Shown one piece after another: positions 9,498-17,272 of a stretch of 64,000 bases of DNA. The notes beneath the pieces were generated by a model. The model saw only the letters and a list, made by a program, of their open reading frames with translations. It was not told where the DNA came from and did no database searches. Source of the DNA: Nitratireductor pacificus pht-3B. Its GTDB lineage: Bacteria; Pseudomonadota; Alphaproteobacteria; Rhizobiales; Rhizobiaceae. The stretch is taken from NCBI RefSeq assembly GCF_000300335.1, contig NZ_AMRM01000005.1:176758-240757 (forward strand). Reading direction: 5' to 3'. Numbering within the stretch: the first letter of the stretch is position 1; each line of letters opens with the position of its first letter. The translations under genes were made by a program, and so were the position numbers.

Positions 9498-10913
9498 CTA
9501 GATCACTTTCCCGGGGTTCATGATGCCCGCCGGATCGAAGGCACGCTTGACGCGGCGCATCAGGTCGGTGGCGATGGCGGGCTGCGTGGCGATCAGCTCG
9601 TCGCGCTTCATCCGGCCGATGCCGTGCTCGGCGGAGAAGGAGCCACCCAAATCGCGCACGATGGCGTGGACAGCGTCGTTCATCGGTCGGTACAGCGCCA
9701 AATAGTCCCGCTTGTCGGCGCCCACCGGCTGGCTGATGTTATAGTGCAGATTGCCGTCGCCCATATGGCCGAAGCAGACGACCCGGCAGCCGGGCGACAC
9801 GGCCTGCACCGCTTCGCCCGCCCGCGCAATGAATGCGGGGATGGCGGCGACGGGAACCGATATGTCGTGCTTGATCGAACCGCCCTCCGGGCGCTGGGCT
9901 TCCGACATGGATTCGCGCAGATGGCGGAACGAAGCCGCCTGCGTCTCGTTCTGGGCGATCGCCGCGTCGGCCACCAGTCCCGCCTCGTAGGCGCCGGTCA
10001 AAAGGTCCTCCATCGATGCCCGGGCGTCTTCGGCGGAGCGGCCGGAGGAGATTTCGAGCATCACATACCAGGGATGCGCCTCCGCCAGCGGATCGCTCGT
10101 TCCCGGCACATGCGCCAGCGTGAAGGCCAGCGGCGTCCGCTCGATCAGTTCGAACGCGGTCAGGCCACCGCCGGCCCGGTCGTTGGCCATGGCGAACAGC
10201 GCGAGCGCATCCTCCGGCGAGGACAGCGCCACCCAGGCAAGCTCACGCCCCCTGGGCATGGGAAACAGCCGGACCACCGCCGCCGTGATGATGCCGAGCG
10301 TTCCCTCGCCGCCGACGAAAAGATCCTTCAGATCGTAGCCGGTGTTGTCCTTCTTCAGTTTGCGCAAATCGTCGAACACCTCGCCCGTCGGCAGCACCAC
10401 CTCGACGCCGAGGCACAGGTCGCGCGCCGTGCCATAAGCCAGCGCGCCGACCCCGCCTGCGTTCGACGACAGATTGCCGCCGATCTGGCACGATCCCTGC
10501 GAACCGAGCGCCAGCGGGAACAGCCGGTCCTTTTCCGCCGCCGCCTCCTGCAGGACCTGCAGGACGACGCCGGCCTCGACCGTCGCCGTGTTCGAACTGG
10601 TGTCGATCTCGCGGATGCGGTTGAGACGCGACAGGGACAGGACGATCTCCTCGCCGTTCTCATCCGGCATCTGGCCGCCGACCAGCCCGGTATTGCCGCC
10701 CTGCGGCACGATCGGCGTTCCCGTCTCGCTCGCCAGCGCCATGATGCGGGACACCTCGTCCACCGAGCCCGGCCGGAGCACCAGCGGCGTCACCCCACCG
10801 AAAAGGCCGCGCGGCTCTTCCTGGTAGGGCGCGATGTCGTCCGCCTGGCGCAGCGCGTGCGCAGCTCCGACGATGGCGGCGAACCGGTCGAGCAGTGCGG
10901 GGTCGATGGTCAT
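9498..10913 (-). CDS. FAD-linked D-2-hydroxyacid dehydrogenase (D2HGDH/GlcD type)
   Basis: 471-residue flavoprotein of the vanillyl-alcohol oxidase superfamily. The FAD-binding half shows PIVPQGGNTGLVGGQ, QGSCQIGGNLSSNAGG and FVGGEGTLGIIT; the C-terminal half has the metal/substrate signature CFGHMGDGNLHYN and SAEHGIGRMK typical of D-2-hydroxyglutarate and D-lactate dehydrogenases. Substrate is therefore a D-2-hydroxyacid, most likely D-2-hydroxyglutarate (family inference). Downstream partner of the Sua5 gene at 18 bp, so probably co-transcribed. Confidence 0.88.
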   Translation of the reverse strand: MTIDPALLDRFAAIVGAAHALRQADDIAPYQEEPRGLFGGVTPLVLRPGSVDEVSRIMALASETGTPIVPQGGNTGLVGGQMPDENGEEIVLSLSRLNRIREIDTSSNTATVEAGVVLQVLQEAAAEKDRLFPLALGSQGSCQIGGNLSSNAGGVGALAYGTARDLCLGVEVVLPTGEVFDDLRKLKKDNTGYDLKDLFVGGEGTLGIITAAVVRLFPMPRGRELAWVALSSPEDALALFAMANDRAGGGLTAFELIERTPLAFTLAHVPGTSDPLAEAHPWYVMLEISSGRSAEDARASMEDLLTGAYEAGLVADAAIAQNETQAASFRHLRESMSEAQRPEGGSIKHDISVPVAAIPAFIARAGEAVQAVSPGCRVVCFGHMGDGNLHYNISQPVGADKRDYLALYRPMNDAVHAIVRDLGGSFSAEHGIGRMKRDELIATQPAIATDLMRRVKRAFDPAGIMNPGKVI

Positions 10914-10931
10914 CTGCTGGCAAGCCTCTCT

Positions 10932-11891
10932 TCAGGAACCGCGCGGCGCGGCGGCGCGCGCGAGGCGGTCGTTGATCGCCTCGCCCAGCCCTTCCGGCGG
11001 CACCGGCTCCGCGGCGATCAACGCCGCGCCCACCCGGTCGAGCGCCAGCAGGTGTGAGAACAGGTTGGCGGCCGCCTCGCGCAGATCGCCGCCCTCGGAA
11101 AGATTGAGCATCGCGGCCGCCCGTTCGGCGCCCTCGGCGCGGCGCGGCCCGAAGGCCAGCAACGCCTCTCCGGGATTCACCGCACCGGCGTTCAGCCGCA
11201 TCGCCGCGCGGGGGGCGTAGTGCGAGACCATCATGCCCGGAGCCTGTATGCCTGTCGCCCCGCGCGCCACGCTCATTCCGGCCGCCCGCTCGATGTCTTC
11301 CGCCGCGACGCCACCCGGGCGCAGCAAAGTCAGTTTCTCATCCTCGACCTTGAGAATGGTCGATTCCAGTCCGACGGACGTCGCGCCGCCATCGACGATC
11401 AGCGGGATGCGATCGCCCAGATCGGCCGCCACAGCCGCCGCCGTGGTGGCGGTGATGCGGCCCGACGAATTGGCGCTGGGGGCGGCCAGAGGTCGGTCGA
11501 GCGCGGCGATGGCCCGGGGCGCGAAACCGCGCGGGCAGCGCAGCGCGATCGTGTCCAAGCCCGCCGTCACCAGCGGATGGATGCCGGAACCCCCGCGATG
11601 CGGCAGGACCAAGGTCAGTGGCCCCGGCCAGAAGGCCTCCGCAAGCTTTCGTGCCAACGGGCTGAAATGCGCGAGCCGCTCGGCCATCGCGATGTCGGCG
11701 ACATGGGCGATCAGCGGGTTGAAGCGCGGCCTGCCCTTGGCCTCGTAGATGCGCGCCACCGCCTCGCCATTGGTGGCGTCGGCCGACAGGCCGTAGACCG
11801 TCTCGGTCGGAATCGCAACGACCGCGCCCGCGCCCAGCAGATCGAGGGCGCGCGGCAGCGCTTCGCTTTCAGGCAGGATCTCCGCCAACAC
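10932..11891 (-). CDS. L-threonylcarbamoyladenylate synthase, Sua5 type
   Basis: Makes threonylcarbamoyl-AMP from threonine, bicarbonate and ATP for the t6A37 modification of ANN-decoding tRNAs. The YrdC domain covers roughly residues 1-200 with IPTETVYGLSADAT, KGRPRFNPL and APSANSSGRIT. The protein is 319 residues long, so it carries the additional C-terminal Sua5 domain, joined through a linker around GIQAPGMMVSHYAP. First gene of a two-gene minus-strand unit. Confidence 0.93.
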   Translation of the reverse strand: MLAEILPESEALPRALDLLGAGAVVAIPTETVYGLSADATNGEAVARIYEAKGRPRFNPLIAHVADIAMAERLAHFSPLARKLAEAFWPGPLTLVLPHRGGSGIHPLVTAGLDTIALRCPRGFAPRAIAALDRPLAAPSANSSGRITATTAAAVAADLGDRIPLIVDGGATSVGLESTILKVEDEKLTLLRPGGVAAEDIERAAGMSVARGATGIQAPGMMVSHYAPRAAMRLNAGAVNPGEALLAFGPRRAEGAERAAAMLNLSEGGDLREAAANLFSHLLALDRVGAALIAAEPVPPEGLGEAINDRLARAAAPRGS

Positions 11892-12061
11892 TTTCTCCTG
11901 TCACATCCCGCAAGCTGCCTATAGCGCCAGCGCGGCCGCGGCAAGTTCCGCGGCGTCACCCATTTGTTAATTCCTGAGATGCTAAAGGTCTGCGAAACGG
12001 AAGTATAAAGCTTGCCGGCTCACGATCTGCTGTCGGCATCAACGCTTCACGGGGGGTCGGG

Positions 12062-12559
12062 ATGCGGCTGCTTGGACTTGCACTTTTGGCCGTCATGCTT
12101 GCCACGGGAAGCCCGCGGGCATCGTCGATCCTGTCCATCGCCCAATCGTCGCCCGAACATGGCGGCTCCATGATCGCGCTCGAAAGCGAGGCCGCTGATC
12201 GTCCGGCATCGAACGAAGCCGCTCCCCTGTCCTATCCTACGCCCTCGCTCGCCGCCGCGCCGCATGCCGACCCGTTCCGCCTCACCCGGTCGATGATCGC
12301 CGCGGGCGCCGGGCTGCCGGATGCTCCCATCGCCACCGACGACGTGACCGGCGCCGTCGCAGCGAAGCACAGACGCGGCTTCGTCCTGCCGCCTGTGCTC
12401 ATCCGCCCCGGCGTCAAGAGCGAACCGGTGCTGCACGCCATCACCCCGCCACGCAGGGCCGCCCAGGCACAGGAACCAGTGGAACCGGAGACGGATGAGG
12501 ACGACGTGGAGAAGGAAGAACCCACCCGGCCGGCAACGAAACCGGGAGCGCCGCTTTGA
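12062..12559 (+). CDS. secreted protein of unknown function
   Basis: 165 residues beginning with a clear signal peptide (LLGLALLAVMLATGSPRASS). The rest is low-complexity, rich in Pro, Ala and Glu, with an acidic C-terminal stretch (EPETDEDDVEKEEP) and no recognisable domain. A G-rich stretch (GGGGGG, 12052-12057) precedes the ATG. It is likely a periplasmic or envelope protein; no function can be given. Confidence 0.6.
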   Translation: MRLLGLALLAVMLATGSPRASSILSIAQSSPEHGGSMIALESEAADRPASNEAAPLSYPTPSLAAAPHADPFRLTRSMIAAGAGLPDAPIATDDVTGAVAAKHRRGFVLPPVLIRPGVKSEPVLHAITPPRRAAQAQEPVEPETDEDDVEKEEPTRPATKPGAPL

Positions 12560-12657
12560 GGCTCCTGACGCAGACTGACAGCATCCTGCCGTGGGCAGCT
12601 TGACGTTCCTGCCGTTCCGCATCACCTTCCGCGCGCTTGAGCCGCAAGGAGAGACCC

Positions 12658-13071
12658 ATGATGACCTTCGTGAAAATCCTGCATTTCTTCGGCCTGATGC
12701 TGGGGGCCGCCGGTGGACTGGGCGGGATGATGGTGGCGATCCAGGCCAAGCGCGCCGAGGGCGCGCCGGCGCCCGCGCTTCTGGCGCTCAGGCCCCGTTT
12801 CTCCACCATCACGCTGGCCGGCGTCCTGCTGCTCTGGCTGACCGGCCTCTGGCTGTGGCTGGTGGGCTATGACGGGGCGTTCCTGAGCGGCGCGTTCATC
12901 GCCAAGCTCGTTGCGGCCGCCTTCATCCTGGCAGTCGCCGTCGCCGGGTTCCTGGCCATCAGGCGCGCCAAGCCGGGGAGCCCGCCGCCCGCCCTGCTGC
13001 AGAAACTCGGGCCGCTGGCCGGCCTTGCGTCCTATCTGGCGGTCGCGCTGGCGGTCTATGTGTTCGGCTGA
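12658..13071 (+). CDS. small integral membrane protein
   Basis: 137 residues, mostly hydrophobic, with about four predicted membrane spans: residues near 5-22, 45-65, 75-95 and 115-135. Start at ATG 12658 follows AAGGAGAG by a good distance; an adjacent ATG at 12661 is equally possible. The opening TFVKILHFFGLMLGAAGG resembles small DUF2269/CopD-like membrane proteins, but this is only a general similarity. Function unknown. Ends 15 bp before a tandem hairpin repeat. Confidence 0.75.
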   Translation: MMTFVKILHFFGLMLGAAGGLGGMMVAIQAKRAEGAPAPALLALRPRFSTITLAGVLLLWLTGLWLWLVGYDGAFLSGAFIAKLVAAAFILAVAVAGFLAIRRAKPGSPPPALLQKLGPLAGLASYLAVALAVYVFG

Positions 13072-13085
13072 GGTGCGACGCGTCG

Positions 13086-13153
13086 GATTCTATGGCTTTC
13101 GCTGAGGCTCGCCGCCTCAGATTCTATGGATTTGGCTGAGGCTCGCCGCCTCA
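13086..13153. repeat. 34-bp tandem duplication with two hairpins
   Basis: Two back-to-back 34-bp copies (13086-13119 and 13120-13153) that differ at two bases, each starting GATTCTATGG. Each copy creates a hairpin with a perfect 7-bp stem CTGAGGC/GCCTCAG and a 5-nt TCGCC loop (13102-13120 and 13136-13154). They sit between two convergent genes, and the second copy includes the glyS stop codon, so they may act as a transcription barrier in both directions. There is no strong T-tract. Confidence 0.85.
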
Positions 13154-15265
13154 GCCGGTGATTTTTGAAAAATCCGCGACCTGTGCGGTGGCGCCGCGGA
13201 TGCGGGAGAGCAGGCCGAGCCGGTTGGCGCGCAAAGACTCGTCCTCCGCATTGACCATCACCCCGTCGAGGAACGCATCGACCGGCTGACGCAGCCGCGC
13301 CAGGAAGGACAGCGCCTTGACATAATCGTTGGCGGCGATGGCGTCCCCCGCGAAGCGCTCCGCTTCTTCAAGACTGTCCAACAGCGCCCGCTCCTCGTCG
13401 GTCTCGAACAGCTTCCCATCGACGGTCCCGGCGATCTTCGTGCCCTTCTTCTCGGCATCGGCGACGATGTTGGCCGCCCGCTTGGTGCCGGCGACGAGGT
13501 TCTCGCCGTCGGTGGTGGCGAGGAACTCCGAGAGGGCCTCGACGCGGCGCACGATGAGAAGGAGGTCGTCCGTATCCTGCGAGATCACCGCGTCGATCAG
13601 GTCGTAGCGCATGCCCTGATCCCGCAGATAGACCTTCAGGCGGTCATGGAAGAAGGAAAGCAGGTCTGCATCGGCCCATCTGGACAGGCCCAGCGTCACC
13701 TTGTTCTCGATCACGATCCGGATCACGCCGAGCGCCGCCCGGCGCAGCGCATAGGGGTCCTTGCTGCCCGTCGGCTTCTCGTCGATGGCCCAGAAGCCCG
13801 TCAGCATGTCGAGCTTGTCCGCCAGCGCGACGGCCACCGCCACCGGCTCGGTCGGCACCGCGTCGTTCGGGCCCTGCGGCTTGTAGTGATCCTCGATGGC
13901 GGCCGCCACCGCCTCCGCCTCGCCCTGGAGGCCGGCATATTTGCGGCCCATGAAGCCCTGCAGTTCGGGAAACTCGCCCACCACCTCGGTCTGGAGGTCC
14001 GCCTTGGCCAGATGCGCGGCGCGCACCGCCAGCGCCGGATCGGCGCCCACCGCAGGCGCCAGTTCCGCTGCCAGCGCGGCAATCCGCGTCACGCGCTGCC
14101 CTTGCGTGCCGAGCTTCGCATGGAAGGTCACGCCCAGATGGTCGAGCCGCGCCATGCGCTGGTCGAGCGGCTTTGCCAGGTCGAGGCCGAATTTCTCCGC
14201 CGAGCCTTCCAGCCTGCCGAGGTCCGGCAGGTTCTTCTGGTCGGTCTTCCAGAAATGGAGCGCGTCCGACAGGCGCGCCCGCACCACCTTGCCGTTGCCG
14301 TGGGCGATTTCCGCGCCGCCGTCCGTCGCCTCGATGTTGGCGGTGATGACGAAGCGGTTGGCGAGCTTCTCCGTCTCGCCCTGCGGGCGGCAGACGAAGC
14401 ATTTCTGGTTGGCGCGGATCGTGAGCCTGATCACTTCGGGCGGGATCGACAGATAGTCTTCCTCGAACGCGCCGAGCAGGACCACCGGCCATTCGACCAG
14501 CCCCGACACCTCCTCCAGCAGCCCCTCGTCCTCGACCAGTTCGAGACCGCTGGCGAAGGCCAGGTTCTTGGCGTCGTCGAGGATGATGCGCTTGCGGCGG
14601 TCGGGATCGAGCACCACCTTGGCGGTTTCGAGCTTCTCCACATAGTCCTCGAAGCGGCGCACGGCGATGGCCCCGGGCGCGTGGAAACGATGACCATAGG
14701 TGACGTTGCCGGCGCGGATGCCGTCGATCTCGAAATCGACCACCAGCGGCTCCTCGGTCTCCGGGCCGAAGGTGCACAGGATCGATTGCAGCGGCCGCAC
14801 CCAGCGCAGGCTGCCGGGCTTCGCCGATGCGGCGCCCCAGCGCATGGATTTCGGCCAGGGGAAATCGCGGATGATGCCGGGCATGATGTCCGCCACGATC
14901 TCTTCCGCCGCGCGGCCCTTCTTCTGGATTACCGCAACGTAGAAATCGCCCTTCTTGGGGTCCGACTGGATCTCGGCCTGATCGACGGAGGAAAGTCCGG
15001 CGCCGCGCAGAAATCCCTCGATGGCCTTCTCCGGCGCGTCGGTGCGCGGGCCCTTGCGTTCCTCGCGCACGTCCTTCGAGCGGGCGGTGACGCCGCGAAT
15101 GTCGAGCGCCAGCCGGCGCGGCGTCCAGTATTCGGTCGCTGCTTCGTAGGTCAGCCCGGCGTCCACCAGACCGTCGGTGACCAGCTTCCTCAGATCGCCG
15201 GCGGCCTTGCGCTGCATGCGGGCGGGAATTTCTTCGGAGCGAAGTTCAAGAAGAAGATCGGGCAT
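13151..15265 (-). CDS. glyS: glycine--tRNA ligase beta subunit
   Basis: Beta subunit of the bacterial alpha2beta2 glycyl-tRNA synthetase; binds tRNA-Gly and is needed with GlyQ for charging. 704 residues from the canonical start [17 protein letters not shown] (15265); the open frame continues upstream to 15418 but that extension is not family-like. Recognisable features include the HD-like central region and the C-terminal anticodon-binding part ([16 protein letters not shown]). Normally glyS follows glyQ closely; here about 940 bp separate them, filled by the palindromic composite element. Confidence 0.95.
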   Translation of the reverse strand: MPDLLLELRSEEIPARMQRKAAGDLRKLVTDGLVDAGLTYEAATEYWTPRRLALDIRGVTARSKDVREERKGPRTDAPEKAIEGFLRGAGLSSVDQAEIQSDPKKGDFYVAVIQKKGRAAEEIVADIMPGIIRDFPWPKSMRWGAASAKPGSLRWVRPLQSILCTFGPETEEPLVVDFEIDGIRAGNVTYGHRFHAPGAIAVRRFEDYVEKLETAKVVLDPDRRKRIILDDAKNLAFASGLELVEDEGLLEEVSGLVEWPVVLLGAFEEDYLSIPPEVIRLTIRANQKCFVCRPQGETEKLANRFVITANIEATDGGAEIAHGNGKVVRARLSDALHFWKTDQKNLPDLGRLEGSAEKFGLDLAKPLDQRMARLDHLGVTFHAKLGTQGQRVTRIAALAAELAPAVGADPALAVRAAHLAKADLQTEVVGEFPELQGFMGRKYAGLQGEAEAVAAAIEDHYKPQGPNDAVPTEPVAVAVALADKLDMLTGFWAIDEKPTGSKDPYALRRAALGVIRIVIENKVTLGLSRWADADLLSFFHDRLKVYLRDQGMRYDLIDAVISQDTDDLLLIVRRVEALSEFLATTDGENLVAGTKRAANIVADAEKKGTKIAGTVDGKLFETDEERALLDSLEEAERFAGDAIAANDYVKALSFLARLRQPVDAFLDGVMVNAEDESLRANRLGLLSRIRGATAQVADFSKITG

Positions 15266-15405
15266 CGGGGTCTCGGACAGGAAGGCTGCGTCGGCTGCGG
15301 CAATAGCAACTCCGCCGGGCAATGTCACCCGGCGGGGGGTGGCGAATGAACCTTTTCGTCTCCGGCGGCGACTGACGGTCATCAGTTCACCACCGGATCG
15401 GAACA

Positions 15406-15585
15406 ATGACAACCGCAACGAACCTTCTGCACTCCCTCGCGCTCAGCGCCTGCCTGACAATCCAGGCAGTTCCCGGCGCCGCCGAGCAGCCGTCCGGCAT
15501 CCGCCGCGCCCTTCAGACGATGGACAAGTCGACCGTCTTCGTCATCGTCGTTGCTTCCCCCTCACTTGCGATTTCTAACACTTAG
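15406..15585 (+). CDS. short ORF, possibly a gene truncated by a repeat element
   Basis: 59-codon frame starting at ATG 15406, divergent from glyS. The N-terminus ([20 protein letters not shown]) could be a weak signal peptide. The last nine codons (SPSLAISNT) lie inside the palindromic element that begins at 15555, and the stop is supplied by that element, so any original C-terminus has been lost. It may be a remnant or chance frame. Confidence 0.25.
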   Translation: MTTATNLLHSLALSACLTIQAVPGAAEQPSGIRRALQTMDKSTVFVIVVASPSLAISNT

Positions 15586-15736
15586 CCTTCGGCTAAGATG
15601 TTGAAATCGCTTTCTCTCCCGCAAGGGGAGAGAGACGCCGTCATAGACGGAATACGCACCTATCTCTCCCCTTGCGGGAGAGAAAACAAATTCTGGGATT
15701 TAGCGGAGCTAAGTCCTAGAATTTGCAAGAGAGGGG
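15555..15736. repeat. long palindromic element, copy 1
   Basis: A ~180-bp element that is itself a long imperfect hairpin. The inner arms TCTCTCCCGCAAGGGGAGAGA and its complement (near 15612-15683) pair perfectly over at least 21 bp; the outer arms carry smaller hairpins TTAGCCTTCGGCTAA and TTAGCGGAGCTAA. Its first 80 bases (15555-15634) reappear inverted at 16110-16189 with a single mismatch. This is the REP/MITE-like class of intergenic element seen in rhizobia. Confidence 0.85.
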
Positions 15737-15758
15737 TATCAACCGGCGAAAAGCACCA

Positions 15759-16037
15759 ATGCCGCATCAATCCGTTCCACCGTCACACCGCGGCTTTGCC
15801 CGTACGATGCGGGCTGATGCGACGCGAGCCGAGAACATGCTCTGGCAAGCACTACGCAACAGACAGCTTGAGGGGCTGAAGTTCCGCCGTCAGGTTCCAC
15901 TCGATGGATATGTCGCCGATTTCATCTGCTTCCAGGCGCATCTGATTGTCGAGGTGGACGGTGCGCAACACGCGCTTTCCGCCTCGGATGCCAAGCGCGA
16001 GGCTTTTACCCCTCTCTTGCAAATTCCAAGGACTTAG
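15759..16037 (+). pseudogene. DUF559 endonuclease-domain gene, 3' truncated by a palindromic element
   Basis: Residues from MPHQSVPPS (15759) match the start of DUF559 proteins, which have a Vsr/PD-(D/E)XK-like nuclease fold: ATRAENMLWQALRNRQLEG, KFRRQVPLDGYVADFICF and LIVEVDGAQHA supply the expected first acidic residues and the E-V-D metal site. After DAKREAF the frame runs into palindromic copy 2 and stops with TPLLQIPRT, so the usual last ~30 residues (the conserved RFWN region) are missing. An earlier in-frame ATG at 15723 lies in copy 1. Probably inactive, but the bracketing by two elements is notable. Confidence 0.75.
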
Positions 16038-16189
16038 CTTCGCTAAGCCCGGGAATTTGCTTTCTCTCCCGCAAGGGGAGAGATATGCCGGCATCAAGGG
16101 TTGTGCGCGCTCTCTCCCCTTGCGGGAGAGAAAGTGATTTCAACATCTTAGCCGAAGGCTAAGTGTTAGAAATCGCAAGTGAGGGGGAA
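16009..16189. repeat. long palindromic element, copy 2 (inverted)
   Basis: Second copy of the 180-bp palindromic element, in inverted orientation relative to copy 1. It contains the same inner arms (TCTCTCCCGCAAGGGGAGAGA and complement), a different loop sequence, and outer hairpins TTAGCTTCGCTAA and TTAGCCGAAGGCTAA. The last 80 bases form an inverted repeat with 15555-15634 with one mismatch. Its left edge replaces the 3' end of the DUF559 gene, and its right edge lies 13 bp from the glyQ stop codon. Confidence 0.85.
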
Positions 16190-16202
16190 ATGGCGCCGTC
16201 CC

Positions 16203-17165
16203 TCACGCCGCCTCGACCCGCGTCGCCCCGCCGGCGTCCGTCATCAAAAACGCCTCGCCGCAGGCCTTGGCCAGTTCGCGCACCCGCAGGATGTAGCTCT
16301 GCCGCTCAGTCACCGAGATGACGCCGCGCGCGTCGAGCAGGTTGAACATGTGGCTGGCCTTGATGCACTGGTCGTAGGCCGGCAGGACGCATTTGTGCAG
16401 GCGCCGGTCGTCGCTCTCGCCCGGCGCGCCGGCCGCAAGAAGCGCCCGGCATTCGCCCTCGGCGTCCTTGAAATGCTGGAACAGGAGGTCGGTGTCGGCG
16501 TATTCGAAGTTGAAGCGCGAATATTCCTGCTCGGCCTGCAGGAAGACGTCGCCATAGGTCACCTTGGCATCGCCCTCGAGGCCGTTGAAGTTCAGGTCGT
16601 AGACATTGTCGACACCCTGGACATACATGGCCAGCCGCTCGAGGCCGTAGGTCAGTTCGCCGGCGACCGGAGCGCATTCGATGCCGCAGACCTGCTGGAA
16701 ATAGGTGAACTGCGAGACTTCCATGCCGTCGCACCAACATTCCCAGCCAAGCCCCCAGGCGCCGAGCGTCGGGCTTTCCCAGTCGTCCTCCACGAAGCGG
16801 ACGTCGTGCACGGCCATGTCGAGACCGATCGCCTCCAGCGAGCCGAGATAGAGCTCCTGTAGGTTCGAGGGGTTGGGCTTCAGGATCACCTGATACTGGT
16901 AATAGTGCTGCAGCCGGTTGGGGTTTTCGCCATAACGACCGTCGCTTGGTCGACGCGAGGGCTGGACATAGGCCGCGTTCCACGGCTTCGGCCCCAGCGA
17001 GCGCAGCGTCGTCGCGGGATGGAACGTGCCGGCGCCCACCTCCATGTCGTAGGGCTGGAGGATGACACAGCCATGCGCGGCCCAGTAATTGTGCAGGGTC
17101 AGGATCAGGCCCTGGAAGGAACGGGTCGGATGGGTGTTGGGCAGGCTGGTGCTGGGGGCGTTCAC
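16203..17165 (-). CDS. glyQ: glycine--tRNA ligase alpha subunit
   Basis: Catalytic class II subunit that activates glycine and, with GlyS, charges tRNA-Gly. 320 residues with the highly conserved segments [56 protein letters not shown] and [12 protein letters not shown] (class II motifs), and [14 protein letters not shown]. Start at 17165 matches the family. Upstream of glyS in the same direction, but separated by the palindromic composite. Confidence 0.97.
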   Translation of the reverse strand: MNAPSTSLPNTHPTRSFQGLILTLHNYWAAHGCVILQPYDMEVGAGTFHPATTLRSLGPKPWNAAYVQPSRRPSDGRYGENPNRLQHYYQYQVILKPNPSNLQELYLGSLEAIGLDMAVHDVRFVEDDWESPTLGAWGLGWECWCDGMEVSQFTYFQQVCGIECAPVAGELTYGLERLAMYVQGVDNVYDLNFNGLEGDAKVTYGDVFLQAEQEYSRFNFEYADTDLLFQHFKDAEGECRALLAAGAPGESDDRRLHKCVLPAYDQCIKASHMFNLLDARGVISVTERQSYILRVRELAKACGEAFLMTDAGGATRVEAA

Positions 17166-17272
17166 GGCGCTTCTCCGGATGGATGCAGGCCCGTCCTATT
17201 CCGCGCCCCGGCGAGCGTCAAGGCGGGCAGCCCGGTGCCCGGCCATTTGCGACACGGCTGAAGCCGCCAGAC

